From the NCBI RefSeq assembly GCF_018603435.1, contig NZ_CP075682.1:4154001-4218000 (forward strand): 64,000 nt of DNA. Reading direction: 5' to 3'. The stretch comes from Chryseobacterium sp. ZHDP1 (GTDB lineage Bacteria; Bacteroidota; Bacteroidia; Flavobacteriales; Weeksellaceae). Below the pieces are notes generated by a model, which was not told the origin of the DNA, did no database searches, and saw only the letters and a program-made list of their open reading frames with translations. Every line of letters starts with the position of its first letter. Position 1 is the first letter of the stretch. Shown here in pieces: positions 8,498 through 18,200 of this stretch. The position numbers were made by a program, and so were the translations under genes.

Positions 8498-8524
8498 AAA
8501 CTCCTTTCGGTCTGAAAGGAGTTT
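8498..8524. terminator. Bidirectional terminator between convergent genes
   Basis: AAACTCCTTTC and GAAAGGAGTTT form an 11-bp perfect stem with loop GGTCT between the lipocalin-like gene (+) and the Mur ligase gene (-). T-rich sequence on both sides fits use in both directions. Confidence 0.75.
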
Positions 8525-8544
8525 GATTTTTATATTCTGTACAG

Positions 8545-9882
8545 TTATTTCGTAAGATCGAGACCTCCGAAATTTCCGGAACTCATCATGAGATAAACGC
8601 CTTCAGTTTTATCCAGCGTGTTCCAGTACGCATGAAGCGCTTCCGCGTTGGTGAATACTCTTAAATTTTCATTCTTAAACTTTTCTTTGATCAGTTCCGG
8701 TGAAATCGGCTCCATTCTTTTGATTTTCAGGGCATCTTCAGAATAGAAAACAATCGCTTCATCCAGTCCGTCCATTGCGTGATCGTACTGTTCCAGAAAA
8801 ACAGGGTTTAAGCTGGAATACGTATGAAGCTCAAGAAAACCGTATTTCTTTTCGTTTTTAAACTGTTCGCAGAATGCTTTTACGGCTGCTTTTACCTTGC
8901 TTGGTGCATGTGCAAAATCTTTATACAATGTTCCGTTGTCTTCTCTTTCCACCTTTTCCAGACGCTTCGAAGCTCCTTTAAAGCTCATGATCGCTTCATA
9001 GAAATCTTCATCCATGATTCCCAATGTATGGCAGATGTGTCTTGCCCCTTCAAGATTCAGTAAATTATGTGCGCCGAAAACTGAAAGCGGAACATCGCCC
9101 ATTTCTGTTTTCAGGTGAACTTTACCGTTTACAATTTCGTATTCAGGGGTTTTGTAAGGAATTTTTCTGAAATAATTTTCAGCACTTTCCACTACTTTTA
9201 CCACTTCGGCATCTTCTTCATTGTACACCAGAACACCGCCTGCTGTAATGCTTGCCACAAATTTTCTGAACTGCTCCACGTAATCATCAAATGTTTTGAA
9301 AACGTTGATGTGATCCCATGCAATTCCGCTCAGCAAAGCAATATTCGGCTGATAGAGCAAAAATTTTGAACGGAGATCGATAGGAGAGGAAAGATATTCA
9401 TCCCCTTCCAACACCATAAAATCATTGTTTTCGCTTAATTTCACCATACAGTCGAAACCTTCGAGCTGCGCTCCTACCATGAAATCCACTTCTTTCTGAT
9501 GGAAATTCAGCACATGGAGAATCATGGAAGTAATCGTCGTTTTTCCGTGTGAGCCGGCAATAACCACTCTTGTTTTATCTTTAGACTGTTCGTACAGAAA
9601 TTCGGGATAAGAATAGATTTTCAGACCAAGCTCTTTGGCTTTCGCCAGTTCCGGATTATCCTGATGTGCGTGCATTCCGAGAATAACGGCATCGATATCG
9701 GAAGTGATCTTTTCCGGAAACCATCCCATTTCTTCGGGAAGAATTCCTTTCTTTTCCAAACGTGATTTTGAAGGTTCAAAGATCGCATCATCCGAACCTG
9801 TTACTACATATCCTTTATCTTTTAATGCAATGGCAAGATTGTGCATTGCACTTCCGCCGATCGCGATGAAATGAGTTTTCAA
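8545..9882 (-). CDS. mpl: Mur ligase, Mpl-type (UDP-MurNAc:tripeptide ligase family)
   Basis: A 445-residue three-domain Mur ligase. The N-terminal Rossmann part starts with HFIAIGGSAMHNLAIAL, the ATP loop is GSHGKTT (around residue 110), and the C-terminal domain has KDFAHAPSKVKAAV, close to the DFAHHP region of Mpl. Mpl joins recycled L-Ala-D-Glu-mDAP tripeptide to UDP-MurNAc, while MurC adds L-Ala; Bacteroidota carry a separate MurC in the dcw cluster, so an isolated gene of this type is more likely Mpl (cell-wall recycling). MurC-like activity cannot be excluded. Confidence 0.75.
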   Translation of the reverse strand: MKTHFIAIGGSAMHNLAIALKDKGYVVTGSDDAIFEPSKSRLEKKGILPEEMGWFPEKITSDIDAVILGMHAHQDNPELAKAKELGLKIYSYPEFLYEQSKDKTRVVIAGSHGKTTITSMILHVLNFHQKEVDFMVGAQLEGFDCMVKLSENNDFMVLEGDEYLSSPIDLRSKFLLYQPNIALLSGIAWDHINVFKTFDDYVEQFRKFVASITAGGVLVYNEEDAEVVKVVESAENYFRKIPYKTPEYEIVNGKVHLKTEMGDVPLSVFGAHNLLNLEGARHICHTLGIMDEDFYEAIMSFKGASKRLEKVEREDNGTLYKDFAHAPSKVKAAVKAFCEQFKNEKKYGFLELHTYSSLNPVFLEQYDHAMDGLDEAIVFYSEDALKIKRMEPISPELIKEKFKNENLRVFTNAEALHAYWNTLDKTEGVYLMMSSGNFGGLDLTK

Positions 9883-9888
9883 CTGTAT

Positions 9889-10326
9889 TTACGGTTTTTT
9901 TACATTAGTATTAATGATCTCCTGAAAAGCATTGGTAATGTTCGTCCAGTTTGTTTTATAGTTCGGCATTACAGAGCTTGCATCGGTTTTGCTGCCTTCA
10001 TTCGGGCCTTTTTTCACGTTGATCGTTGTGGCAATCCCGTCATAGATCTTCTGGTGGTCTTCCTGTATTCTTCTGAAATTGTTCTGGGAAAGGGTAGTGT
10101 TCAGTTTTTTAAGATCTTCGTCTGTAACTTTAAAATCCTGTTTGTATTTTTTTCCCTGTCCTTCGAAAGAGTAATGCGCGTTATTTCCTTTAATCAGAAG
10201 GTTTTCATACATCGGTGCAAATCCTCCGCTTTTCGAATAGCTGATGTCGAAATCCGAATACACTTTCTGGCTGTTGCAGGATACTAATACTATGATCGCG
10301 AATAAAATTCCTAATATTCTTTTCAT
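9889..10326 (-). CDS. Small lipoprotein of unknown function
   Basis: The ATG at 10326 begins a classic lipoprotein signal (MKRILGILFAIIVLVSC), so this start is preferred over an in-frame ATG 96 bp upstream that would bury the signal. The 145-residue product has no motif I recognise. The mature part contains YSFEGQGKKYKQDFKVTDED and a C-terminal helix. It is on the same strand just upstream of the Mur ligase gene (6 bp gap), so both are probably in one transcript; an envelope role is likely but unproven. Confidence 0.65.
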   Translation of the reverse strand: MKRILGILFAIIVLVSCNSQKVYSDFDISYSKSGGFAPMYENLLIKGNNAHYSFEGQGKKYKQDFKVTDEDLKKLNTTLSQNNFRRIQEDHQKIYDGIATTINVKKGPNEGSKTDASSVMPNYKTNWTNITNAFQEIINTNVKKP

Positions 10327-10582
10327 AATTTTTTCTACTTTAAGAGCATGTTTAAATTTATAATTTACTTTTACCATTAAGGAGTTAAGCTCCTCCAGCT
10401 TAAAAAACTTAATAAAAATCAATGTATTGATTTCTTAATTAGAATCAGTTTAACCAGCTTACATTAACTTCATCGAATCTAAGATTTCTTAATGTTAAAT
10501 TTAAGAATAAACAAAGTTTCTTTTAATTAAGAAAGTTAAGAAAAACCTGTAAAACTTTTATTTAGCAATATTTAAACAGGCA

Positions 10583-11389
10583 CTAATTATCTGATTCTTT
10601 TTGTTCTGATTTTTTAGCCTTTAATTCTTCATCATAACTGTGCAGGACATTGAAATCCTCCGTCTGCTCAATCGCCGTCATGATTTTATGCAGAATCTGC
10701 TGCGCGTTTTCTTTATCGTAGTCTATGTCAAGAGGCGCTTTAAACTCCATGGTCGGTTTTACACCTGTTACTTTTACACGAAGTCCCTTTTTATCGAATG
10801 CCCTTCTGAATCCGTTAATTTTAATAGGAATAACAATAGGACGTTGGTTTTTTACCAGTTTTGCCGTACCCCTTCTTCCCTGAGCAAAAGCAGCAGTGGT
10901 TCCCTGAGGAAAAGTAGCTACCCAGCCGTTATCCAGGGCTTTCATGATGTTATCCACCTCACTCATGTCTACCATCCGGTTGACGTTTTTACCTTCCGCT
11001 CTCCAAGTTCTTTTTACCGTTACCGCTCCTGCAATCTTAAAGATTTTAGGAAGAATCCCTTTATTCATGGTTTCTTCGGCAGCTACATAGTAAAAATCAA
11101 TTTTAGGATTTAAAAGATAGATCGGGTTCTTAATGGTGTTCAGATACCCATTGTTCACCGAGCAGAATGCATGATACATCGCTGCCACATCTGCGAAATA
11201 CGTCTGATGGTTGGATACAAACAGCACATTGGAATCCGGAAGATCCACAAGATGCTCAGTTCCGGTGATTTTCAGTTTATTAAAGCCGTTGAATCTTCTG
11301 TAAGATACAATTCCTAAAATAAAAATAATTAACCTTTTTAAAAAATAAGGAGTTCCGAACGCGTCGGTGAAAATGTTTTTCTTCGCCAT
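10583..11389 (-). CDS. PlsC-like lysophospholipid acyltransferase family protein
   Basis: A 268-residue protein with an N-terminal hydrophobic segment and a PlsC-like domain. The catalytic histidine region reads VSNHQTYFAD (His61, Asp67), giving HX5D rather than the usual HX4D, and the substrate-binding block reads FPQGTTA instead of FPEGTRS. Family members transfer acyl groups to lysophosphatidate or to ornithine/serine lipids at the inner membrane. The altered motifs suggest either a divergent subgroup of Bacteroidota acyltransferases with a different acceptor or altered activity. The gene is followed by the Mpl pair and preceded by the Nudix gene on the same strand. Confidence 0.75.
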   Translation of the reverse strand: MAKKNIFTDAFGTPYFLKRLIIFILGIVSYRRFNGFNKLKITGTEHLVDLPDSNVLFVSNHQTYFADVAAMYHAFCSVNNGYLNTIKNPIYLLNPKIDFYYVAAEETMNKGILPKIFKIAGAVTVKRTWRAEGKNVNRMVDMSEVDNIMKALDNGWVATFPQGTTAAFAQGRRGTAKLVKNQRPIVIPIKINGFRRAFDKKGLRVKVTGVKPTMEFKAPLDIDYDKENAQQILHKIMTAIEQTEDFNVLHSYDEELKAKKSEQKESDN

Positions 11390-11416
11390 CTCTCAATTAA
11401 ACACGGTATTGCAAAG

Positions 11417-12049
11417 TTACATTTTTTTCAGCAACTGGCTGAATTCGCTCAGAATCATGGCGGTAGCGCCCCAGATAATATATCCGTTGAAATTTATAAC
11501 AGGGACTTCATTTCCTGCCGTGCTCGGTAAAACCATCATTTCCGGCTCATCCGGAAGATTGAGAAAGCACGTGATGGGAAACTCGATTACTTCCACCGCC
11601 TCGCTCTGCTGTAAAATAAATTCCGGATTTTTCTTGGTATACGAAATATAAGGATACACATAAAAGTTGCTGGGCGGTATGTAGATAGGCGACATTTCAC
11701 GAATCATCCGTACATAATGTTTTTCAATGCCGATTTCTTCAGACGTCTCACGCACCGCAGTTTCTGCAAAATCCTCATCCGTTTCCTCACGCTTTCCGCC
11801 CGGTAAAGAGATCTGTCCGCTGTGGCGGTCGTGCTCATTAATGGTTCTCTGAATTAATGGGAAATGCCATTCATCATTCTTCAGGTACAGAACAATATTT
11901 ACGGCAGCAAATTTTGGATTTTTTGCCAAAACCTCTTCATACGTAAAAACGGGGCGGGAAGGAGGGGAGAAAACACCGTGCGCATGGATGCCCGGCAATT
12001 CCGCAGCCTTTATTTTCTTTAATAAATCTTTTCCAAAACTCATTCTCAA
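11417..12049 (-). CDS. CoA pyrophosphatase-like Nudix hydrolase
   Basis: A 210-residue protein with a complete Nudix box (GGKREETDEDFAETAVRETS followed by EEIGI), in the GX5EX7REUXEEXGU pattern, and the segment PLIQRTINEHDRHSGQISLP ahead of it, which is the characteristic UPF0035 signature of NudL-type CoA diphosphatases. These hydrolyse CoA to phosphopantetheine and 3',5'-ADP. It is the first gene of the leftward group with the acyltransferase (27 bp gap), next to a long repeat-rich gap. Confidence 0.85.
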   Translation of the reverse strand: MRMSFGKDLLKKIKAAELPGIHAHGVFSPPSRPVFTYEEVLAKNPKFAAVNIVLYLKNDEWHFPLIQRTINEHDRHSGQISLPGGKREETDEDFAETAVRETSEEIGIEKHYVRMIREMSPIYIPPSNFYVYPYISYTKKNPEFILQQSEAVEVIEFPITCFLNLPDEPEMMVLPSTAGNEVPVINFNGYIIWGATAMILSEFSQLLKKM

Positions 12050-12118
12050 ATTTAATCATTTCTTTTGAAGAAAGGAAGAGCGGAAAATGTTAATTAATGG
12101 TAAAAGTGAGGGGGCGTT

Positions 12119-12216
12119 GGTTTAGGGTTTAGGGTTTAGGGTTTAGGGTTGATGGTTGATGATTGATGATTGATGGTTGTTGGTTGTTGGTTGTTGGTTG
12201 TTGGTTGTTGGTTGTT
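12119..12216. repeat. Heptanucleotide tandem array (14 units)
   Basis: Fourteen consecutive 7-bp units: GGTTTAG x4, GGTTGAT x2, GATTGAT x2, GGTTGTT x6, ending in a G run. Period 7 is kept while the unit sequence changes in blocks, which is what slippage with block-wise spread produces. The first block equals the TTTAGGG repeat. The apparent antisense frames through it are repeat artefacts (QPTTNNQ). Confidence 0.9.
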
Positions 12217-12372
12217 GGGGGCTTCGGTTTCGCTCTGCGTGCTGATGGGTTGATTTGTTTGAATGGCTGAATTTCTGAAATCTGTTTTTTTGCTTGTTTT
12301 TGAATGTTGTTTTTTGATGAACAGGGTAAAATTACCACAGAAATGTCCATTTTCCACCATCATAAAAAATTC

Positions 12373-12415
12373 TGACCGGTTTTGACTGCTTTTGACCGGT
12401 TTTGACCGGTTTGAA
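12373..12415. repeat. Short direct repeats TTTTGACCGG
   Basis: Copies of GACCGGTTTTGAC and derivatives occur three times within 43 bp. GACCGGT contains the palindrome ACCGGT. No gene is supported here. Confidence 0.6.
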
Positions 12416-12710
12416 AACCCATTTCTTCGGATCATGTTCGGGTCTTCTTCGGATCGGCTTCGGAAAAATGGGATTTTTTCCGAAGGATTACCGAACAGCA
12501 GTCGAAGGATTCCGGAAGAATTTTATGAAAGTATTTCTGCTTCATTGTACGCTTCGGCTTCGCTCAGCGTACTTCAATGCTACACCATTTTAAACAAATC
12601 ATTGTCAATCAACCACCACCGTGCGCTGAGCGAAGCCGAAGCGAACATCATCCTGAATAACCATCCCCAAAATTGTTTACAATCGCAAAGGCGCAAGATT
12701 TTTAACATAA

Positions 12711-12922
12711 AAGTTGTTTAAAGTAAAATGGTAGAAAACTCTATAGAGTTTTATCTGTGTAGACACCATATTCGCAAGACGTTCTGCGTTCCGTAGGAAC
12801 GCTATCTTTAGAAAATATATCGTATTTAAGATATCAATCCTATGGATTGACTGACGGATTTATTCTTATTTCTACACAGATTCTGCTCCTAAAGGAGCAA
12901 ACTCTTTTACTTTAAACAACTT
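12711..12922. mobile_element. MITE-like element with 18-bp perfect inverted ends
   Basis: AAGTTGTTTAAAGTAAAA at 12711-12728 is exactly inverted at 12905-12922. Further in, TCTGTGTAGA and TCTACACAGA also form an inverted pair, and small internal hairpins are present (GTTCCGTAGGAAC; GCTCCTAAAGGAGC). No coding frame fits. The whole 212 bp can fold as a large branched hairpin. It could be a non-autonomous element or a structured intergenic repeat; no clear target-site duplication was found. Confidence 0.5.
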
Positions 12923-13024
12923 CATGCTGTATGTATTAAGGCGCAAAGATTTTATCTCCGATAAAATTTTGATGCGGATATTTTCCGCTTCGGCTCTGCA
13001 AATCGTACATCATTACTACATCAA

Positions 13025-13230
13025 TTTAAACAAATCATTGTAACGCAAACCTGTCACTGTGGGCTGAGCGGAGCCGAAGCACACATCATTGCCACCCCAT
13101 TTTAAGCAAATCATTGTAACGAAAACCTGCCACTGTAGGCTGAGCGGAGCCGAAGCACACATCATTGCCACCCCATTTTAAACAGATCATTGTACCCAAA
13201 CCTGCCACCGTGCGCTGAGCGAAGCCGAAG
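13025..13230. repeat. 76-bp tandem repeats carrying the GCTGAGCGGAGCCGAAGC palindrome
   Basis: TCATTGTAAC (last copy TCATTGTACC) recurs at about 13035, 13111 and 13187, a 76-bp period, each followed by a GCTGAGCG-AGCCGAAGC unit of the palindrome family. A related unpaired copy is at about 12585-12650. The rest of 12050-13400 shows no supported gene. Confidence 0.7.
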
Positions 13231-13401
13231 CGCACAGTAAATAAACTTTGCCGTTGAAAAATATTTTGTCTAATTTCGTTTCCGGATTATAACGGGAAAA
13301 TGGGAAGCTCCACGCTTTCTTTTTTTTCGATTAATTTCCAACCTTTTTAAAAATTTTTGCATCTTTAAAATAAAACGACACCTTTTGTCGTTACAGGGGT
13401 G

Positions 13402-13409
13402 TAACTTTG
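13402..13409 (+). promoter_or_regulatory. -7 promoter box for the T9SS/Rhs operon
   Basis: TAACTTTG matches TAnnTTTG. It would give a long leader of about 215 bases before the ATG at 13633, containing a 25-codon frame (13503-13580). Confidence 0.45.
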
Positions 13410-13502
13410 CAGAAGACAAAAAGACTAAAAGCTTTTTACGATTCTGATTTTTTAAAAAAAACTAAAAACAGGCTGTCAAAAGCCAATAAAAAAACAAAGA
13501 CC

Positions 13503-13580
13503 ATGAATACAAAAAAAGATTTTCGAGCAGATTCTATCCGGAATAATTTTTCAAGAATGAGGGTTTCCTTATTTTTTTAA
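13503..13580 (+). CDS. Possible leader peptide (25 residues)
   Basis: An ATG-to-TAA frame in the leader of the T9SS/Rhs operon encoding a basic peptide beginning MNTKKDFRADS and ending in hydrophobic residues (VSLFF). It may be a leader peptide, a truncated gene remnant, or chance. The only support is its position between the -7 box and the first operon gene. Confidence 0.2.
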   Translation: MNTKKDFRADSIRNNFSRMRVSLFF

Positions 13581-13632
13581 CCCGTTCTATTCTTAATTTC
13601 ACCTTTACAATAACGTTAAAATTACACTAAGT

Positions 13633-15246
13633 ATGAAAAAATTCAGCATGAGTGTGTTCACTCTGTGCAGCATTCTGGGGGTATATGCCCAGGAAGTAGT
13701 CTGGCAGAAAGACATCCGGTCCTCTACGCAGGACTTTCTTTCACAGGTCACCACGACCATCGATCAGCAGTATCTAATTACCGGAAGCAGCATCCATTCT
13801 GACAACCATCAGCCAGCATCCGGCAGCCAAAAGCAGAACAACGGCTATGATTTCCATCTGGTAAAACTGAACCAGCAGGGCGAAGAGGTCTGGGAAAAAT
13901 ATTTCTCAGGGAAAAACCATGACTTTTTGTCGGCAACCGTCAACACGCAGGAAGGAGGATTTCTTCTGGCAGGTTCCAGCTATTCGGGGAAAGGGCTGGA
14001 TAAAAAAGACGATTCCAAAGGCGGGTCGGATTTCTGGCTGATCAGAATCAACGAATTTGGGGATGAATTATGGCAGAAAACCATAGGCAGTACTGCGGAT
14101 GAAGAAGCACGGGCGGTGATTCAGACCACGGATATGGGGTTCTTTGTAGCGGGATCCTTCGGCTCCGCTCAGGATCCAAAAATGAGAGGCTACGGCTCCA
14201 AAGATGTACTGGTAGTACGGCTGGATAAAAACGGGAAGGAACTATCCCAATTGGTTTTAGGAGGTAAAGGTCTGGATGAAGTGGAAAAAATGATTCCCAC
14301 CAAAGACGGGGGAGCTTTATTAGGGATCTATTCGAGAAGCGGGGCTTTGGTAGGAAGCGGGAAGGCAGAAGCTGGAAGTAAAGCCAAGCAGACAGAAAAT
14401 TATGGCGAAGGCGATTACTGGATCGTGAAACTTTCGAAAGACGGAAAAGTGGAATGGGAAAAGAATTTCGGAGGAAAAGGCGATGATCATCTAAGAACAC
14501 TGGCACTGACTTCTACAGGCTACCTGATCGGAGGGGAATCCAGATCGGAAAGATCGGGAAACAAATCAGTAGGTATTGAAGAGGGTACCGACCTCTGGTT
14601 GATCTCCATTGATGAAAGGGGTGAAGAATTCTGGCAGAAATCCTACAGCTTTAAAAACCGCGATGTTCTGATGGGGATGAGCGTTATTGCCGGGAAGCAG
14701 GAAGACGGAAGCGGGAAGTCTAAAGGCATCCTGCTGGGCGGTTACACACAGGCGGAAGGCAGGATTGAAAATGATGACGAGACTTTCTGGATGCTGTATC
14801 TGGACCAGAACGGAAATGAGCAGTGGAGAAAGCACGTAAAAGGAGAATCCCGAAAAAAAGAGGAAAGACTGTCTGATATTAAGCTGAACCGTGACGGATC
14901 GATTGTACTCGCAGGAACCAGCGCAGAGGAGTTAGGCAAAGAAAACTGGAAGATCGTAAAGCTTGGGGATAAACAGGTTGACCAGCTGATCGAAAAGCAG
15001 GATATCAGGATCTACCCGAACCCGGTAACGGATTATGTGTATGTGGAGCTTGGATTTGAGGGCTTGAGAGAAGGAGCGTTTGAAGCCGAGATTGCGGTGT
15101 ACGACATGGGCGGAAGAAAGCTTGAAACGGTAAAGACAAAAAATAAGATCACCAAGATCAATACCCAGCCTTTGATTCAGGGGGCGTATCTGGTGGTGGT
15201 GAAAACCAGTGACAAAACGGCGAATGCCAAATTGATTAAAAAATAA
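13633..15246 (+). CDS. T9SS type A sorting domain-containing beta-repeat protein
   Basis: A 537-residue secreted protein: signal peptide (residues 1-19), then about six repeats of a blade-like unit with a G-DFWLIR/VKL-G-W-K core (examples GGSDFWLIRINEFGDELWQK and EGDYWIVKLSKDGKVEWEK), and a C-terminal type IX secretion domain (from about residue 455: IRIYPNPVTDYVYVE ... GAYLVVVKTSD ... AKLIKK). The CTD directs passage across the outer membrane and surface attachment. It is the first gene of an operon with two Rhs-like genes; the next gene begins 3 bp after its stop. An in-frame palindromic repeat at 14152-14177 encodes GSFGSAQDP within the third repeat. Confidence 0.85.
   Translation: MKKFSMSVFTLCSILGVYAQEVVWQKDIRSSTQDFLSQVTTTIDQQYLITGSSIHSDNHQPASGSQKQNNGYDFHLVKLNQQGEEVWEKYFSGKNHDFLSATVNTQEGGFLLAGSSYSGKGLDKKDDSKGGSDFWLIRINEFGDELWQKTIGSTADEEARAVIQTTDMGFFVAGSFGSAQDPKMRGYGSKDVLVVRLDKNGKELSQLVLGGKGLDEVEKMIPTKDGGALLGIYSRSGALVGSGKAEAGSKAKQTENYGEGDYWIVKLSKDGKVEWEKNFGGKGDDHLRTLALTSTGYLIGGESRSERSGNKSVGIEEGTDLWLISIDERGEEFWQKSYSFKNRDVLMGMSVIAGKQEDGSGKSKGILLGGYTQAEGRIENDDETFWMLYLDQNGNEQWRKHVKGESRKKEERLSDIKLNRDGSIVLAGTSAEELGKENWKIVKLGDKQVDQLIEKQDIRIYPNPVTDYVYVELGFEGLREGAFEAEIAVYDMGGRKLETVKTKNKITKINTQPLIQGAYLVVVKTSDKTANAKLIKK
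14152..14177 (+). repeat. Palindromic repeat element embedded in frame in a coding gene
   Basis: GGATCCT and AGGATCC flank the loop TCGGCTCCGCTC, the same 12-base loop found in intergenic copies whose stems are TACGCT/AGCGTA. Here it is read through as GSFGSAQDP. Confidence 0.7.
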
Positions 15247-15248
15247 AC

Positions 15249-18200
15249 ATGATGAGACAAATAAAACCATTTACATTTTTGCTGATCTTATTTCAGTCTG
15301 CCATGATGTATTCCCAGGGGACGGGTTTCATACCCCCAAGCCCACAGTCTTTTTCTTTCGTTAAAGCAACGAATGTGGTGTCTGAAAATGAACATACGGG
15401 AAGTGCCAGTGTAAACATCCCCCTGTTTACTTATAAATCCAATAAATTAAGTACGGATATCAGCCTTATATACAGCGGAGCCGGGGTAAAAGTTGACGAC
15501 CTGCCTAACGATGCGGGGATGACGTGGGTAGTTAATGCAGGAGGAGTCATTACAAGAACCGTTAACGGACTTATCGATGAAAAGGCAACCATGAGAATGA
15601 ATAAGCCCGAAGCAGAATTAATCCAGAAAACAGCTTCTGACTGTGCGGCGGACGAAGAAATAAGAACTGCCTGCTATACTCCCCAACAGATGGATACAGA
15701 GCGTGATATTTTTGATTTCAGGTTCGGCGATCTGTCCGGATCTTTCTATCTGGATGAGAATTTTATTCCGGTTTTTCTGAAAAATGATTCGGATGTCAGA
15801 ATAAAAAATATCCTTCCGGCTAATGAAACCGACAACAGGAAATTCATAGGTTTTGAATTGACGACAAAGGAAGGAATCCAGTACATTTTCGGAGGAAGCA
15901 TAGCATATTGGGAAACCACGGCTTCAAAAGCCATGCCCGCCAATCCGCCGGGCGATTATGCGATTACTTCATTTTTCCTGAAGGAGATTCAGTATCTTAA
16001 CGGAGAGAAGATTTTTTTCTCTTATGAAGATACTCCGCTGGTTACCAACAGCATCAGTAAAATTCATACACGATATTTATATTCCGCAGGATTAGGAACA
16101 GGAATTATGCCCAATCTGGATCCTGAACTGATAGTTTTAACACAAACCCATTATACGAAGAATAAAAAAAGGATTTTAAGTATTTCGAACAGTGAAAATA
16201 CGGATGTGCTCAACTTTATTTATTCAGAGAGAACGGATTCCGATTTTAAAAAATACCTTTCAGGAATTGAATACAAAGTCAATAATTCAGTATTTAAAAA
16301 AATAGCCTTTGATTATCTTTTTGAAAATTCAAATCCGCCACAAAATATTCAGAGATTCTATTTAACACAGCTGAACTATTACAACAACAATGTTTTTGAA
16401 AAAAAATACCAGTTTAATTATGACAATCCATTAGATCTGCCTGCAAGACTGACTCACGGACAGGATATGTACGGGTATTTTAACGGACATTCTGAAAACG
16501 GTTCTCTGATTGCGGCTTTCTTTGGTGATGCTACTCCAAGTGCTGCTTACCTTCCATCCATCTTATCGACCTTCGGAAACCGCAGACCGGATTTTGCATT
16601 TGCTTCCAAAGGGACATTGAAGGAAGTAATCTACCCCACCGGAGGAAAAACGAAGTTTGAATATGAAGCTCCTAAAACAAAGGCTTTGTTCAAAACAAAG
16701 GTGAATATGGGAGAAGATCTTTTTTCTTCGGGAGGGACTTCTACACAATTGATAGAGAATCTTCATTTTGACCAGACTCTTCAATTTACTCTTACAACCT
16801 ATTCAGGTGATGCAAGTCCTAATCACATGAAACTTGCAAATTTTACGGTAAAGGATCTTGATTCTAATATACAGATATATGCTAATGGAAAATCTTACGG
16901 CTATGCGCCACAAGATTCAATTACCGGATCGTTCAGTGTTCAGAAGAACAGGAGATATCTTATATCATTTACACCGAGAGGAAATGCGGAACTTAAATAT
17001 TCTTACAGCCACAAAGACCCCATTGATAACTTTGGGATCAGGTTAAAGTCTGTCACTCATTCTGAAAATAATCAGGTAAGCGAATACAAAAGACTGTATT
17101 ACTGTCCGGCCGCACTTTATACTGCGAAAGAGGAAGATATTAACGAAAATGAAATGATGATTGTCCCGTATGTAAAATATGCAACATTCGATGAATTTCA
17201 TGAAAACATGAATATGGCTGTAACCTATTCAGCGCATAACTCTACCAATTCCAGCCCTTTGTATAACAGCAGGCTTCAGGAGCGGTACCGTGTTGTAACC
17301 ACCAGTTTGGGCGGAGACCATTTTGAGAACGGAGGATACCAGAAAACATTCAGAAAAGACTCAGATGATGCATTGGTAAGGATTCAGCCTTCTTCAGGTT
17401 CCGGTAGCGGGGCAGGGGCTCCTTCATCAGGTACAGGGTATGGCGGTCTTGGCAGTATTCAGGCACTCCCTAACTTTTTTGGTACATTATTAAATGATGT
17501 TTATTTTCCTGCAAAAGGAAACAGGCTGTCTTTCAGCGGTACCCTGCAGAATACCAAATACTTCGTTAAAAGAAACGGAAGTATTTATAAAAATAAGCAG
17601 GTACAGAACCAATACAGGTACAATATCCTGAAAACCAATCCAAATCTTTTTGTTTCCAAGGTGTTTAATGATCTTACTGATGCCAACTGCCCTACAGGAA
17701 ATGTACAGCGTATTGCCAATTTTTATATGACAATGTATAAAAACTACACTGTGGATACCAAAATTGAAAAAGAAACGGTAACAGACTATATTGATGAAGT
17801 TCCTTTAACTCTGTATAATAATTTAGATGATTACTGGGCGGCAGAAAATTTAAATACTTCAGAATCGGCTTACCGCAAGCTCATTACTACTACGAATTAT
17901 GAATATTCGTCCATGCCTAATCATAATCAGATTACCAGACAAACCGTCACAACCCCTGAGAACAGCATTACAGAGACAAATTACCAGTACGCCCACGAAA
18001 AAAACAACCAGCTGATGATCTCTAAAAACATGATAGGTATTCCTTTGGAAACAACGACGACCCAAACCGTCGGCGGTGTTACCAAAACACTGAAGAAATC
18101 TGAAACCGTTTATCCAACAGTACTTCCAACGTACCAATCAGAAAATCTTATCCTGCCACTGTCTGAAAAATCATATAATAAACTGAATAATACAATGTCA

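Noticed and set aside
12119..12216. Possible CRISPR array
   Set aside because: The repeats are 7-bp units without spacers; no cas gene is in the window.
12129..12435. Antisense frames rich in QPTTNNQ repeats
   Set aside because: They are translations of the heptamer array; two different frames show the same repeat peptide, and there is no start context or similarity to a protein.
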